Positions 38,520 through 46,022 of a stretch of DNA of 64,000 nt are shown here, in pieces. The stretch is from Paenibacillus sp. FSL R7-0273 (lineage in GTDB: Bacteria; Bacillota; Bacilli; Paenibacillales; Paenibacillaceae). The DNA lies in contig NZ_CP009283.1 in assembly GCF_000758625.1 (NCBI RefSeq), forward strand, positions 4,413,501 through 4,477,500, written 5' to 3'. The position numbers and the translations under genes are program-made. Each line of letters starts with the position of its first letter. The stretch's first letter is position 1. A model generated the notes under the pieces. The model was not told the DNA's origin, made no database searches, and saw only the letters and a list, made by a program, of their open reading frames with translations.

Positions 38520-38864
38520 CTAGCGACGAATTTCTTTAATTCTTGCTGCTTTACCGCGAAGTTCACGCAGATAGTACAGTTTCGCACGGCGAACTTTACC
38601 ACGACGGGCAACTTCAAGTTTCTCGATCTTAGGCGAGTTGATTGGGAAAGTTCTTTCCACACCAACACCGTAAGAGATTTTACGAACTGTAAAAGTCTCA
38701 CTGATTCCACCGCCGCGGCGTTTGATTACAACGCCTTCGAACAACTGGATCCGTTCACGAGTTCCTTCGATAACTTTTACGTGCACCTTCAAAGTATCAC
38801 CTGGACGAAAACTAGGGATATCTTTACGAAGTTGCTCTTGAGTAATAGCTTGTAGGATATTCAT
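38520..38864 (-). CDS. rplS: 50S ribosomal protein L19
   Basis: L19 is at the 30S-50S interface of the ribosome. The 114-residue protein has the typical [21 protein letters not shown] start and [20 protein letters not shown] end. AAGGAGGAAG lies upstream of the ATG. A strong promoter and a structured leader precede it. Confidence 0.99.
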   Translation of the reverse strand: MNILQAITQEQLRKDIPSFRPGDTLKVHVKVIEGTRERIQLFEGVVIKRRGGGISETFTVRKISYGVGVERTFPINSPKIEKLEVARRGKVRRAKLYYLRELRGKAARIKEIRR

Positions 38865-38887
38865 TTAGGACTTCCTCCTTCCGTACA

Positions 38888-38948
38888 GGTGTTCTTGCCT
38901 CTTCCGGAGAGTCTCATTGCTCTCCCTCATTATCCGCAGAGGACCACC
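38888..38948 (-). ncRNA. Structured rplS leader (candidate L19 leader)
   Basis: Three nested stems are visible in the 5' leader of rplS: GGTG/CACC (38888-38891 with 38945-38948), CCTCT/AGAGG (38898-38902 with 38938-38942) and GGAGAG/CTCTCC (38906-38911 with 38920-38925). Leaders controlling ribosomal protein L19 are known in low-GC Gram-positives, so autoregulation is likely but not shown. Confidence 0.55.
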
Positions 38949-38969
38949 GTATTCCACACAACAGAAATA

Positions 38970-38998
38970 ATAATATCACAAAACATGGGCAAGTGCAA
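38970..38998 (-). promoter_or_regulatory. SigA promoter of rplS
   Basis: On the minus strand TTGCAC (38993-38998) and TATTAT (38970-38975) are separated by 17 nt. The predicted start, about 38962, gives a leader of about 97 nt with the hairpins noted separately. Confidence 0.72.
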
Positions 38999-39014
38999 TA
39001 TAAATATTGTTAGT

Positions 39015-39302
39015 TTAGAGCGGCAGCATATCCCGCTTCTTGGCCTTCATTTTGCAGTCCTTGCACAGTCCCACTACACTTCCATTATCCTGGGCATAAA
39101 AAATCAGCTTGCCGTTCTTTTTCTTACAAGAAGAGCAAGGCTGCTCTACCGCGCTTTGCTTCGCTTTGCGGTGTCTGTCCATGGATATGACATTGCTGGC
39201 CGCCCCCTCCTTCGGGGCCTCCGGCTTGCTGCTGTGGCTCCGGGACCTTAAAGAAACAGCAACAATAACAAGCAACACTACAAATAAGGCTGCATATAGC
39301 AT
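39015..39302 (-). CDS. Membrane-anchored zinc-ribbon hypothetical protein
   Basis: The 95-residue protein has an N-terminal transmembrane helix (about 1-18), a basic/Ser-rich linker, and a C-terminal double CxxC motif (CSSCKK and CKDCKM, about 25 residues apart) that looks like a zinc ribbon. I chose ATG at 39302; AGGGAG is 13 nt upstream, somewhat far. A longer frame to 39374 has no better site. The family is not recognised. Confidence 0.65.
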   Translation of the reverse strand: MLYAALFVVLLVIVAVSLRSRSHSSKPEAPKEGAASNVISMDRHRKAKQSAVEQPCSSCKKKNGKLIFYAQDNGSVVGLCKDCKMKAKKRDMLPL

Positions 39303-39555
39303 TCGCTCATCCGCTCCCTTAACCTTTGCTGATTGCGTAACCGGCGATCTTCCTGCCGGCAAGCTCCGCTGCACTTGACAGATTTTCTTTAAAATATTTT
39401 ATCATAAAAAAAGTTTAAATTACAGCAGGTTTCCCGGCCCCCGACTTTAGTCCAGTGAACAACCCGCCTCCGGCCCGTTCTTCAATTATTTACCATAATA
39501 TATACTATTGATTATACATAAGCAAATTAGAAATCTTTACTTGGAGGGTTAACCA

Positions 39556-40539
39556 TTGAGAAAAAAACATAACACAGCAATTGTTGCGGCTGTTGCCGTA
39601 TTCTCACTCATTCTGCTTGCTGGCTGCGGAGATCTTCCGGGCAAGGAAGCCGCTGACCGGCAGCTTGAAGAAAGCTTGACCGGAAGCAACGGCTCCGGCT
39701 TTATCGAGTCAATCAGTCTGGATATAGGCGAGGCTGCAGAGGATATCAGCAAAGGGATAACAGAAGCAACAGAGGTCGTGCAGGAAGCCGTCAAGGAGAC
39801 TGCTGGCCAGGTAGCAGATCAAATAGAAGAGAACAGTCTGCAGCAGGAGCTTACAACCTCTCTTCCGGCAGAAGGCTCGACCAAAATCTATCTCGATAAC
39901 GCAGTGGGCCGGGTCGAGCTTTTCTCCGGACAGGGAGACGATCTTAATGTATCTGCAACGATAATTGCCCATAATCCGCTTACCGTTAATACCGACCGGA
40001 AGATCATCGAAAACGCCGAGGTTTCCATTGAGAAGGAGGGCAGCAGGCTGACTGTCTCCACCCACTCCAAGGAAAACCAGGAGAAAGACCTATGGACATG
40101 GGCTCAAAAGAAATACGGGCATTCTGATTTCAGCATCAATTATGTAATTGAGATTCCTGCCGGAATCACAGCCTATGACATTACCAGCAACGTCGGCTCT
40201 ATAGAGTTAAACGGCCTTGAAGGCAGCTTCGATGTAACCAGTGATGTCGGTACCATTACACTGAAGGAAGCAGTGATCACCGGTAAATCGAAGCTTCAGA
40301 CCGATACAGGAAGCATTGAGCTCGGGCTTGAAGGAATGGAGACTGGCAGCAGCCTGAAGGCCAGCAGCGCAATTGGTGCTATTAAAGCCCATCTCGCTAG
40401 CAGTCTTAATTGCACAGTAAAAGCCTCCAGTGAGCTGGGCGGCATTAGCGGAGTAGCAGACGGCAAACAGGATTACAACGAAGGCGGACCGCTGCTTTCG
40501 CTTTCCACCGAGATCGGCGCCATATCAGTCATACAATAG
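39556..40539 (+). CDS. DUF4097-like putative lipoprotein
   Basis: The 327-residue protein has a lipoprotein signal (LILLAGCGD, lipidated Cys at about 23), a helical region (about 30-105), and a C-terminal repetitive beta region (VGRVELFSGQGDDLNVSA, SNVGSIELNGLEGSFDV, TDTGSIELGLEG) typical of the DUF4097 beta-helix domain found in envelope-stress proteins. The start is TTG at 39556, seven bases after GGAGGG. It is followed by a strong terminator. Function is unknown; surface attachment is likely. Confidence 0.82.
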   Translation: MRKKHNTAIVAAVAVFSLILLAGCGDLPGKEAADRQLEESLTGSNGSGFIESISLDIGEAAEDISKGITEATEVVQEAVKETAGQVADQIEENSLQQELTTSLPAEGSTKIYLDNAVGRVELFSGQGDDLNVSATIIAHNPLTVNTDRKIIENAEVSIEKEGSRLTVSTHSKENQEKDLWTWAQKKYGHSDFSINYVIEIPAGITAYDITSNVGSIELNGLEGSFDVTSDVGTITLKEAVITGKSKLQTDTGSIELGLEGMETGSSLKASSAIGAIKAHLASSLNCTVKASSELGGISGVADGKQDYNEGGPLLSLSTEIGAISVIQ

Positions 40540-40552
40540 TCATCTAACGAAT

Positions 40553-40594
40553 AAAAAACGGACTGCCCGGAGATATCCGGACAGTCCGTTTTTG
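40553..40594. terminator. Bidirectional terminator
   Basis: ACGGACTG and CAGTCCGT (40558-40565 and 40582-40589) with an inner CCGG/CCGG stem are flanked by A-run and T-run, so it can stop the DUF4097 transcript on the plus strand and the convergent small-protein gene on the minus strand. Confidence 0.88.
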
Positions 40595-40597
40595 CTG

Positions 40598-40846
40598 TCA
40601 GATCAGGGCAATAGCCAGCAGTGTGAACAGACTTAACGTTAAAATTTCACTGCCGTAGCCGTAATATCCGCCATATACGCTGCCGGGATAAAAAGCCGAT
40701 GTTTTCATCCGTCCGTTGCCCTTGGTTTTCAAATATACATTATTCCGGTCGACGTCGACAATAATCCCTTCATGCTTCTTTCCATCGCTGGTCATTATCC
40801 GTACCCTTTTGTTTTTGCAATGCAGACAGTTGTAATAAGCTTCCAC
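40598..40846 (-). CDS. Small Sm-like protein with hydrophobic C-terminal tail (copy 1)
   Basis: The 82-residue protein starts at GTG 40846, eight bases after AGGAGG. A short Cys pair (CLHC) near the N-terminus is followed by VRIMTSDGKKHEGIIVDVD, which resembles the Sm1 motif of LSm folds, a Tyr/Gly-rich stretch (GSVYGGYYGYGS), and a 15-residue hydrophobic tail ending LLAIALI. A paralogue lies at 51813-52166. Function is unknown; the tail suggests membrane or coat association. Confidence 0.72.
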   Translation of the reverse strand: MEAYYNCLHCKNKRVRIMTSDGKKHEGIIVDVDRNNVYLKTKGNGRMKTSAFYPGSVYGGYYGYGSEILTLSLFTLLAIALI

Positions 40847-40958
40847 CAGATACCCCTCCTCATTCGTTTGCTGTAGTTTATGAGGGGCGTGATATCGCGG
40901 CAACGGCAGGGGTACAGGTATACGTCTGCGGCTGCATTATTTTTTTATTTCAACGACA

Positions 40959-40992
40959 TTGTGAATTTATTGTGAAATAAAGTACTTGTGAA
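40959..40992. promoter_or_regulatory. Three TTGTGAA direct repeats upstream of a promoter
   Basis: TTGTGAA occurs at 40959-40965, 40970-40976 and 40986-40992, just upstream of a perfect TATAAT at 41023. They may bind a regulator of the small membrane protein gene at 41099. No known regulator site is matched with certainty. Confidence 0.35.
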
Positions 40993-41022
40993 CAAAGTGT
41001 GTCTTTTTCGCCAGGAAAGGTT

Positions 41023-41028
41023 TATAAT
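41023..41028 (+). promoter_or_regulatory. Perfect -10 TATAAT of the small membrane protein gene
   Basis: TATAAT lies 71 nt upstream of the ATG at 41099, but the -35 region (TGTCTT at 17 nt) is poor, so activation from the upstream repeats is plausible. This placement argues against an earlier in-frame ATG at 41027. Confidence 0.5.
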
Positions 41029-41098
41029 GGTTATAAATAGTAAAACGCTTTCGGACTCGTACATCTACTATTACAACTACTATGAGGAGGCAGGAATC

Positions 41099-41287
41099 AT
41101 GAGCGCAGCAAGCAGAAAATTTATGAATGAAGGGGTCCTCCGGATCGCCATTTTCATCATGTTCGCGTCCCTCACCTATAGCGTGCGCAATTACACCTGG
41201 GCTATCGTAGCCCTGCTGGCAGTTGGAACCTATTCACTGGTTACCGGAATTGTTCAGCTGAAACGCAGCCGGAGTACTATAGAGTAG
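41099..41287 (+). CDS. Small membrane protein, unknown function
   Basis: The 62-residue protein has two hydrophobic segments (about 14-25 and 31-51) separated by a short polar turn (YSVRNYTW), ending in a basic tail (QLKRSRSTIE). The ATG at 41099 has GAGGAGG upstream; earlier in-frame starts would lie at or before the -10 box. The transcript ends in a strong terminator. The family is not recognised. Confidence 0.7.
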   Translation: MSAASRKFMNEGVLRIAIFIMFASLTYSVRNYTWAIVALLAVGTYSLVTGIVQLKRSRSTIE

Positions 41288-41305
41288 CCGGACATTTAAC
41301 ACAGC

Positions 41306-41354
41306 AAAAACCGCTTCCTCAGGAGTAGTCCTCCTGCAGAAAGCGGTTTTTTTA
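41306..41354. terminator. Bidirectional terminator shared with tRNA-Pro
   Basis: AACCGCTT and AAGCGGTT with inner CAGGAG/CTCCTG form the stem (41308-41350), flanked by A5 and T7. It ends the plus-strand gene and starts within 6 nt of the tRNA 3' end, so it also ends the minus-strand tRNA transcript. Confidence 0.88.
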
Positions 41355-41355
41355 T

Positions 41356-41429
41356 CGGAGTAACAGGATTTGAACCTGCGGCCTCACCCACCCCAAGGGT
41401 GCGCGCTACCAGGCTGCGCTATACCCCGG
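41356..41429 (-). tRNA. tRNA-Pro (anticodon GGG)
   Basis: The 74-nt sequence folds as a tRNA: acceptor CGGGGTA/TACTCCG with one G-T pair, D stem GCGC/GCGC, anticodon stem CACCC/GGGTG with loop TTGGGGT (anticodon GGG), and T arm GCAGG-TTCAAAT-CCTGT. The discriminator is A and CCA is not encoded. It reads CCC/CCU codons. It stands alone, and its 3' side abuts a shared terminator. Confidence 0.93.
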
Positions 41430-41580
41430 CAACAAAGTATTTCTTATATATATGTATACTTTAGTAAAAGCTTTCATTCTAGGAAAAACAGCACACTCAA
41501 AAAAAAAATTTCACTTCTGCCCTGCATCATTCCAAACTCTTTTTACCAGCATTTTATTTAAAACTATTCTTTAATTTTTA

Positions 41581-41609
41581 TAGATTTTCCTAAACTGCTA
41601 TGCTATACT
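41581..41609 (+). promoter_or_regulatory. Extended -10 promoter of the structured RNA
   Basis: TGC-TATACT (41601-41609) is an extended -10 box; TAGATT (41581-41586) at 17 nt is a weak -35. Transcription would start near 41616 at the latest and run to the terminator at 41772. Confidence 0.6.
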
Positions 41610-41611
41610 CT

Positions 41612-41772
41612 TGTCACAAGGAAAGGAGGTGCGTTCACATCAATCATGATATGCTGAACGTATCCCTTACCCGGACCAACGGCTGATAGTGTTAGCCTTG
41701 GTGGCGCGGGATACGGATCACAGCTTTACAAAGCGCCTCGGGTAGAGAGACCGTCTTCGGACGGTCTTTTTT
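41612..41772 (+). ncRNA. Unassigned structured noncoding RNA
   Basis: About 160 nt with promoter, folded core and intrinsic terminator. Helices: CGTATCCC/GGGATACG (41659-41666 with 41708-41715), ACCAA-C-GGCT/AGCC-TTGGT (41675-41684 with 41694-41702), GGCGC/GCGCC (41703-41707 with 41733-41737) and TACCCG/CGGGTA (41668-41673 with 41739-41744). The first helix makes a pseudoknot with the last two. A perfect Shine-Dalgarno sequence (AAAGGAGGTG, 41622-41631) lies near the 5' end without a start codon at useful distance. No plus-strand gene follows, so it is not a riboswitch of a neighbour. It matches no RNA family I can name. Confidence 0.62.
41748..41772 (+). terminator. Terminator of the structured RNA
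   Basis: AGACCGTC-TTCG-GACGGTCT, a perfect 8-bp stem with a UUCG tetraloop, is followed by six T. This is a strong intrinsic terminator. Confidence 0.93.
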
Positions 41773-41807
41773 ATGTTATCTGGATCCTGAAGCTGGCGGC
41801 ATGACCT

Positions 41808-41861
41808 CACAAAAAAGCTTTAAAGCTACACCCGGCAGGGAACAGCTTTAAAGCTTTTGTG
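41808..41861. terminator. Long inverted repeat, terminator for the 42-residue minus-strand gene
   Basis: AGCTTTAAAGCT-type arms (41816-41827 and 41844-41855) extend to CACAAAA/TTTTGTG ends. On the minus strand the stem is followed by TTTTTT, 40 bp after the small gene's stop; on the plus strand by TTTTG. Confidence 0.65.
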
Positions 41862-41897
41862 CTAATCACTGACTTATTGAATCCGTTACCGGATCAT

Positions 41898-42026
41898 TCA
41901 TATGGAGAATTTGGATTTACGGTTTGTGTAGAACTCAATAATATCATTAACGGTACGGAGCGGCTCCGCTTCTTTGTGGACAGTGTCCACGTCTGGCTTG
42001 AGTGGTTCATGCGTATTCGTAGTCAC
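41898..42026 (-). CDS. Small protein (42 residues), unknown function
   Basis: A 42-codon frame starts at GTG 42026, with AAAGGA ten bases upstream, and ends TGA at 41898-41900. The product is hydrophilic and acidic at the start (THEPLKPDVDTVHKEAEP) with a basic C-terminus (FYTNRKSKFSI). A terminator follows directly. There is no transmembrane segment. It is too short for usual gene finders; a ribosome site, frame and terminator together support it, but not strongly. The coding sequence contains the palindrome GTGGACA-C-TGTCCAC. Confidence 0.5.
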   Translation of the reverse strand: MTTNTHEPLKPDVDTVHKEAEPLRTVNDIIEFYTNRKSKFSI

Positions 42027-42293
42027 TTGTGTTCATTCCTTTCGATAGTTAAGCTGCTTCTAATAGAGTAATATTATTTCGGCACCTTTATTCATTACCC
42101 TAAAATAAGGATACTAACGCACATTTGCTCGTATTTCTTTGTGAAGCTTCTGTGTCTCTTGTGTCTGCTCTCGCAGCGCCTGTATTTGATCCGCTGAGAT
42201 TTATATAACCATTTGGACATAACAAAAAACGCCTCCTCAACGTAATATACGCTGAACAGACGTTAAATATGACTACTATTACTAAAAATATAC

Positions 42294-43097
42294 TTAAGCC
42301 TGCTCCTGCCGTTGCCGTTTCAGTTCCTCCAGCGCCTTCATATCCTTCGCCGTTAGCTCAGCCGTCTCCAGCAGATCAGGTCTGCGTTCCAGGGTGCGCT
42401 GCAGAGCCTGCTCGCGCCGCCACAGCTCGATATTCGCATGATGGCCGCTCAGCAGCATATCGGGCACCTTCCAGCCGCGGAATTCCGCAGGGCGCGTGTA
42501 ATGCGGGTATTCCAGAAGACCCGTGCTGAAGGAATCGGTTATGGCTGAGGTCTCATTGCCAAGCGCACCCGGCTGCAGACGCACTACAGAATCAATCACC
42601 GTCAGGGCCGGCAATTCTCCGCCTGTCAGTACATAATCCCCAATCGACAGCTCATCGGTCACCAGATGCTCTCTGATACGCTCGTCATAACCCTCATAAT
42701 GTCCGCAGATAAAGATCAGATGCTGCTCCCTGGCCAGTTCTTCAGCTATTTTCTGATTATACGTCTTGCCTTGCGGGCACATAAGGATAATCCGCGGCTT
42801 CACTGCAAGATCTGCTTCTGCAGCAGATCTATCCCCGTGTACGGACTCAGCCGTAACCGGAGGAATCCCCAGCACATGCTCTACCGCTGCAAAGATCGGA
42901 TCCGGCTTCAGCACCATGCCTCCGCCTCCGCCATAGGGCGTATCATCCACTGTGTTATGCTTATTGCCGGAAAAGTCACGGAAATTGACTGCATTCAGCG
43001 ATACGATTCCTTTGTCACGGGCCTTGCCCAAGATGCTTGTGCTGAATACCCCTTCACACATTTCCGGAAAAAGCGTCAGCACATCAATCCGCATCAT
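42294..43097 (-). CDS. trmD: tRNA (guanine-37-N1) methyltransferase TrmD
   Basis: TrmD makes m1G37 in tRNA and prevents frameshifting. The 267-residue SPOUT protein has [11 protein letters not shown] at the start, [12 protein letters not shown], and the SAM-binding trefoil knot with [10 protein letters not shown] and [16 protein letters not shown]. Its start overlaps the rimM stop by 4 bp. Confidence 0.98.
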   Translation of the reverse strand: MMRIDVLTLFPEMCEGVFSTSILGKARDKGIVSLNAVNFRDFSGNKHNTVDDTPYGGGGGMVLKPDPIFAAVEHVLGIPPVTAESVHGDRSAAEADLAVKPRIILMCPQGKTYNQKIAEELAREQHLIFICGHYEGYDERIREHLVTDELSIGDYVLTGGELPALTVIDSVVRLQPGALGNETSAITDSFSTGLLEYPHYTRPAEFRGWKVPDMLLSGHHANIELWRREQALQRTLERRPDLLETAELTAKDMKALEELKRQRQEQA

Positions 43098-43618
43098 GGC
43101 AGCAGCCCTTCCATCAGATGCACAGTGATTTTTTTGGCTGCGGTATCCACATCCAGCACTACATCATCAATGACCGGAATCAGAATGTCCTGCCCTTTGG
43201 CAGGCTTTACAACCCAGACATCATTAGCCCCCGGCTGCAGAATATCCGTGATAATGCCCAGCGGCTTGTCCAGATCCTGATCGGTATAAACTTCGCAGCC
43301 TACGATGTGATGGAAATAGTACTCGTTCTCCGGAAGCTCGACCAGATCATCCCCGGGAACCTTGAGCATGCTGCCTTTATACTTTTCAATCTGGTTGATG
43401 TTGGTATAGCCCTTAAGCTTGGCGATATACATCCCCTTATGCTCTCTTGCCGACTCCACAGTAACCTCGAATCTAGGACTGCCGTCTGCAGGAATAACCG
43501 TCATTTTTTTGCCGGGCGCAAACCTTACTTCCGGAAAATCCGTATGGGACAAAATCTTAATTTCCCCGCGGATGCCATGCGTGTTAACCAGCCTGCCTAC
43601 CGTTAATTCTTCTGCCAT
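43094..43618 (-). CDS. rimM: Ribosome maturation factor RimM
   Basis: RimM assists 30S head assembly. The 174-residue protein has the N-terminal RimM barrel ([16 protein letters not shown]) and the C-terminal PRC-barrel ([14 protein letters not shown]...[16 protein letters not shown]). I chose ATG at 43618, eight bases after GGAG, over GTG 43627. A terminator separates it from khpA upstream. Confidence 0.97.
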   Translation of the reverse strand: MAEELTVGRLVNTHGIRGEIKILSHTDFPEVRFAPGKKMTVIPADGSPRFEVTVESAREHKGMYIAKLKGYTNINQIEKYKGSMLKVPGDDLVELPENEYYFHHIVGCEVYTDQDLDKPLGIITDILQPGANDVWVVKPAKGQDILIPVIDDVVLDVDTAAKKITVHLMEGLLP

Positions 43619-43656
43619 TATATCCACTCCTTTAATGTCATTTATCTATATTTGAA

Positions 43657-43688
43657 CAAAAAAGAGCCGGGATATACTATCCCTAGCC
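43657..43688 (-). terminator. Intrinsic terminator after khpA
   Basis: On the minus strand a GGGGCTAGGGAT / ATCCCGGCTC stem is followed by TTTTTTG. It separates rpsP-khpA from rimM-trmD, which in many genomes form one operon. Confidence 0.75.
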
Positions 43689-43706
43689 CCTTCTTGTGCG
43701 TATCAG

Positions 43707-43937
43707 TTAAGATAAAATATCTACGGTTACGCGTTTATCGCTCTTGACTGCTGCCGATGTAACTACTGTACGGAGCGCTTTGGCGATCCGACCCTGCTTG
43801 CCGATAACCTTACCGACATCATCAGGATGTACGGAGAGCTCATATACAATCAGGTGATCCTTCTCCACAGTCCGTACCGCTACATCCTCCGGATGATCCA
43901 CTAAAGCCTTAGCAATTACTCCAACTAATTCTTCCAT
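43707..43937 (-). CDS. khpA: KH-domain RNA-binding protein KhpA (YlqC)
   Basis: The 76-residue protein is a single KH domain with the GxxG loop GKQGRI (SVHPDDVGKVIGKQGRIAKAL). Homologues pair with KhpB/Jag and control cell elongation and RNA metabolism. I chose ATG at 43937 (MEELVGVIAKAL), with GAGGG upstream. It lies 22 bp after rpsP. Confidence 0.95.
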   Translation of the reverse strand: MEELVGVIAKALVDHPEDVAVRTVEKDHLIVYELSVHPDDVGKVIGKQGRIAKALRTVVTSAAVKSDKRVTVDILS

Positions 43938-43959
43938 AGAGGACCCTCGCAATCAGTCA

Positions 43960-44232
43960 TTATTTCTGTTGCTTCAGCTCATGGAACTTCTTCATCACAC
44001 CTGCTTTGGAAAGCAAGTTGCGAACGGTATCAGATGCTTGTGCACCTGTCTGAAGCCATTTAAGAGCTTTTTCCTCATCGATCTTAACTACTGCCGGTTG
44101 TTCAATCGGATTATAGTAACCGATTTCCTCGATAAAACGACCGTCACGAGGGGACCGGGAATCGGAAACCACTACACGGTAGAAAGGCGCTTTATGTGCA
44201 CCCATTCTTTTCAAACGAATACGTACTGCCAC
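43960..44232 (-). CDS. rpsP: 30S ribosomal protein S16
   Basis: The 90-residue protein begins [21 protein letters not shown] and carries [18 protein letters not shown], both typical of S16. The start is GTG at 44232 with AGGAGG eight bases upstream; an upstream in-frame GTG at 44241 overlaps the site. It is first of the rpsP-khpA pair. Confidence 0.98.
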   Translation of the reverse strand: MAVRIRLKRMGAHKAPFYRVVVSDSRSPRDGRFIEEIGYYNPIEQPAVVKIDEEKALKWLQTGAQASDTVRNLLSKAGVMKKFHELKQQK

Positions 44233-44309
44233 GAAATTCACCTCCTTAAAAAAGTATCAAAAAGTATGGGAAGAGTTTAGTGATAAACCCCTTTTCGAAC
44301 CCTCCCAAA

Positions 44310-44347
44310 CCCTCCCTTCCAAGGGAGGGCCCCAAGGGCTCTGCCCT
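44310..44347. repeat. GC-rich stem-loop element
   Basis: CCCTCCCTT-CC-AAGGGAGGG (44310-44329) is followed by AGGGC-TCT-GCCCT (44335-44347). Such C/G-run stem-loops followed by CTGGACACCCGC look like a dispersed intergenic repeat, but only one copy is in this window. Confidence 0.45.
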
Positions 44348-44562
44348 CTGGACACCCGCTAAGTGCAACTGGCGCGGGCGTTCAGACTGGCGGGATCTTG
44401 GGATGGGGAGCAAGGATCGCTTTCCGTCCCTGGCGGGACCCGCTTAACTGATGCGGTACCGGGCGACGGGTTTAACACAAACTACTGCTTAAAAGATTAG
44501 GGTCAAAAGATTAAGAGCGAAAACCTCTTGATCATCTGATGTTGTACTATGTCTGATCTGGT

Positions 44563-44604
44563 AAGATCAAAACCTTAAAGATGAAACCTTAAAGATCAAA
44601 ACTT
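44563..44604. repeat. Three tandem 14-nt repeats downstream of ffh
   Basis: AAGATCAAAACCTT, AAAGATGAAACCTT and AAAGATCAAAACTT follow one another exactly at 14-nt period, ending 5 nt from the ffh stop codon. Confidence 0.65.
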
Positions 44605-44609
44605 TTAGA

Positions 44610-46001
44610 TCAACGGAAAGGGAATTTCATCCCGGCCTTGCCGCCAAGACTCTTGAGCTGCTTCATGGCGTTTTTCTTACCGCCCTTGCCGCTCATTCCG
44701 CCCATCATACCGGAGAACTGCTTCATCATCTTGCGCATTTCATCGAATTGCTTGATGAGGCGGTTAACCTCGGCCACATTCGTTCCGCTGCCTGCGGCAA
44801 TCCGCTTGCGGCGGTTATGGTTGATGATTTCAGGCTGGGCTTTCTCGGCTTTGGTCATGGAATGAACAATCGCCTCGACACGGCCCATCTGCTTGTCATC
44901 TACCTTCAGGTCCTTCATGCCCTTGGCCTTGTTCATGCCAGGCAGCATATCGAGAATCTGGTCGATCGGGCCAAGCTTCTTGACCTGGTCCATCTGCTCC
45001 AGGAAATCGTCGAACGTAAATTCCGCATTACGCATCTTACGTTCCATTTCCTTCGCTTTCTCGGTGTCAATATTGGCCTGAGCCTTCTCGATCAGGGAGA
45101 GCATGTCACCCATACCAAGGATACGGGAGGCCATACGCTCCGGATGGAACGGCTCCAGCGCGTCGATCTTTTCGCCGAGAGCGGCGAATTTGATCGGGCA
45201 GCCGGTTACAGCCTTGACGGACAGCGCGGCACCACCACGGGTGTCACCGTCGAGCTTGGTCAGCACAACGCCGGTAAGCTCAAGCTGCTTGTTAAAGCTC
45301 TCTGCTACGTTTACGGCATCCTGACCGGTCATAGCATCGACTACAAGCAATACTTCATCAGGATTCACTGTACTGTGGATCTGCTTCAGCTCATCCATCA
45401 GCGCTTCATCAATATGCAGACGGCCTGCGGTATCGATGATCACATAATCCAGATTATTATCCTTCGCATGCTGGATAGCCTGTCTGGCAATCTCTACCGG
45501 ACTGACCTGGTCGCCGAGTGCGAATACCGGAACTTTAATCTGTTCACCCAGGATTTGCAGCTGCTTGATCGCTGCCGGGCGGTAAATATCGCCTGCTACG
45601 AGCAGCGGGCGGTGATTGCCCTTCTGCAGCAGCTTGGCCAGCTTGCCTGAGGTTGTCGTCTTACCGGCCCCCTGCAGACCTGCCATCATAATTACAGTCG
45701 GCGGCTTGTTAGCCTTAGCGAGCTTCGCCTGGCTTCCGCCCATCAGCTCGGTCAGTTCCTTGTTAACGATGTCGATGATAACCATGCCGGGAGTAAAGCT
45801 GTCCATCACTTCCTTGCCGACTGACTTCTCCTTCACCTTGGACACGAAGTCCTTGACGACCTTGAAGTTAACATCGGCTTCGAGAAGCGCCAGACGCACT
45901 TCGCGCATGGCTTCGTTTACGTCATCCTCGGATACCTTCCCTTTGCCGCGCAGCTTGCTGAACACATTCTGCAATCTTCCGGTTAACCCTTCAAATGCCA
46001 T
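44610..46001 (-). CDS. ffh: Signal recognition particle protein Ffh
   Basis: Ffh binds signal sequences and targets proteins to the membrane with FtsY. The 463-residue protein has the N domain, the GTPase G1 motif GLQGAGKTTT (about 108-117), DTAGRLHID, TKLDGDTRGG, and a C-terminal Met-rich M domain (MRKMMKQFSGMMGGMSGKGG). It follows ylxM by 21 bp. Confidence 0.98.
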   Translation of the reverse strand: MAFEGLTGRLQNVFSKLRGKGKVSEDDVNEAMREVRLALLEADVNFKVVKDFVSKVKEKSVGKEVMDSFTPGMVIIDIVNKELTELMGGSQAKLAKANKPPTVIMMAGLQGAGKTTTSGKLAKLLQKGNHRPLLVAGDIYRPAAIKQLQILGEQIKVPVFALGDQVSPVEIARQAIQHAKDNNLDYVIIDTAGRLHIDEALMDELKQIHSTVNPDEVLLVVDAMTGQDAVNVAESFNKQLELTGVVLTKLDGDTRGGAALSVKAVTGCPIKFAALGEKIDALEPFHPERMASRILGMGDMLSLIEKAQANIDTEKAKEMERKMRNAEFTFDDFLEQMDQVKKLGPIDQILDMLPGMNKAKGMKDLKVDDKQMGRVEAIVHSMTKAEKAQPEIINHNRRKRIAAGSGTNVAEVNRLIKQFDEMRKMMKQFSGMMGGMSGKGGKKNAMKQLKSLGGKAGMKFPFR

Positions 46002-46022
46002 AGGCGGCTTGCTCCCTTCATG

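Larger units (their letters stand above)
44233..44609. other. Intergenic region between ffh and rpsP
   Basis: This 377-bp stretch lacks a gene. It holds GC-rich stem-loops (44310-44347 and neighbours to about 44470) and a 14-nt tandem repeat next to the ffh stop, described separately. The rpsP promoter must lie here; I could not place it with confidence. Confidence 0.5.

Noticed and set aside
41612..41772. T-box, M-box, SAM, purine, TPP, ydaO or SRP/6S RNA at the structured RNA locus
   Set aside because: The diagnostic conserved strings of these families (for example the T-box GGGTGG-ACCGCG) are absent, and no regulated gene follows.
41859..42071. 70-codon plus-strand frame after the structured RNA
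   Set aside because: It lacks a ribosome site and is opposite the better supported 42-residue minus-strand frame.
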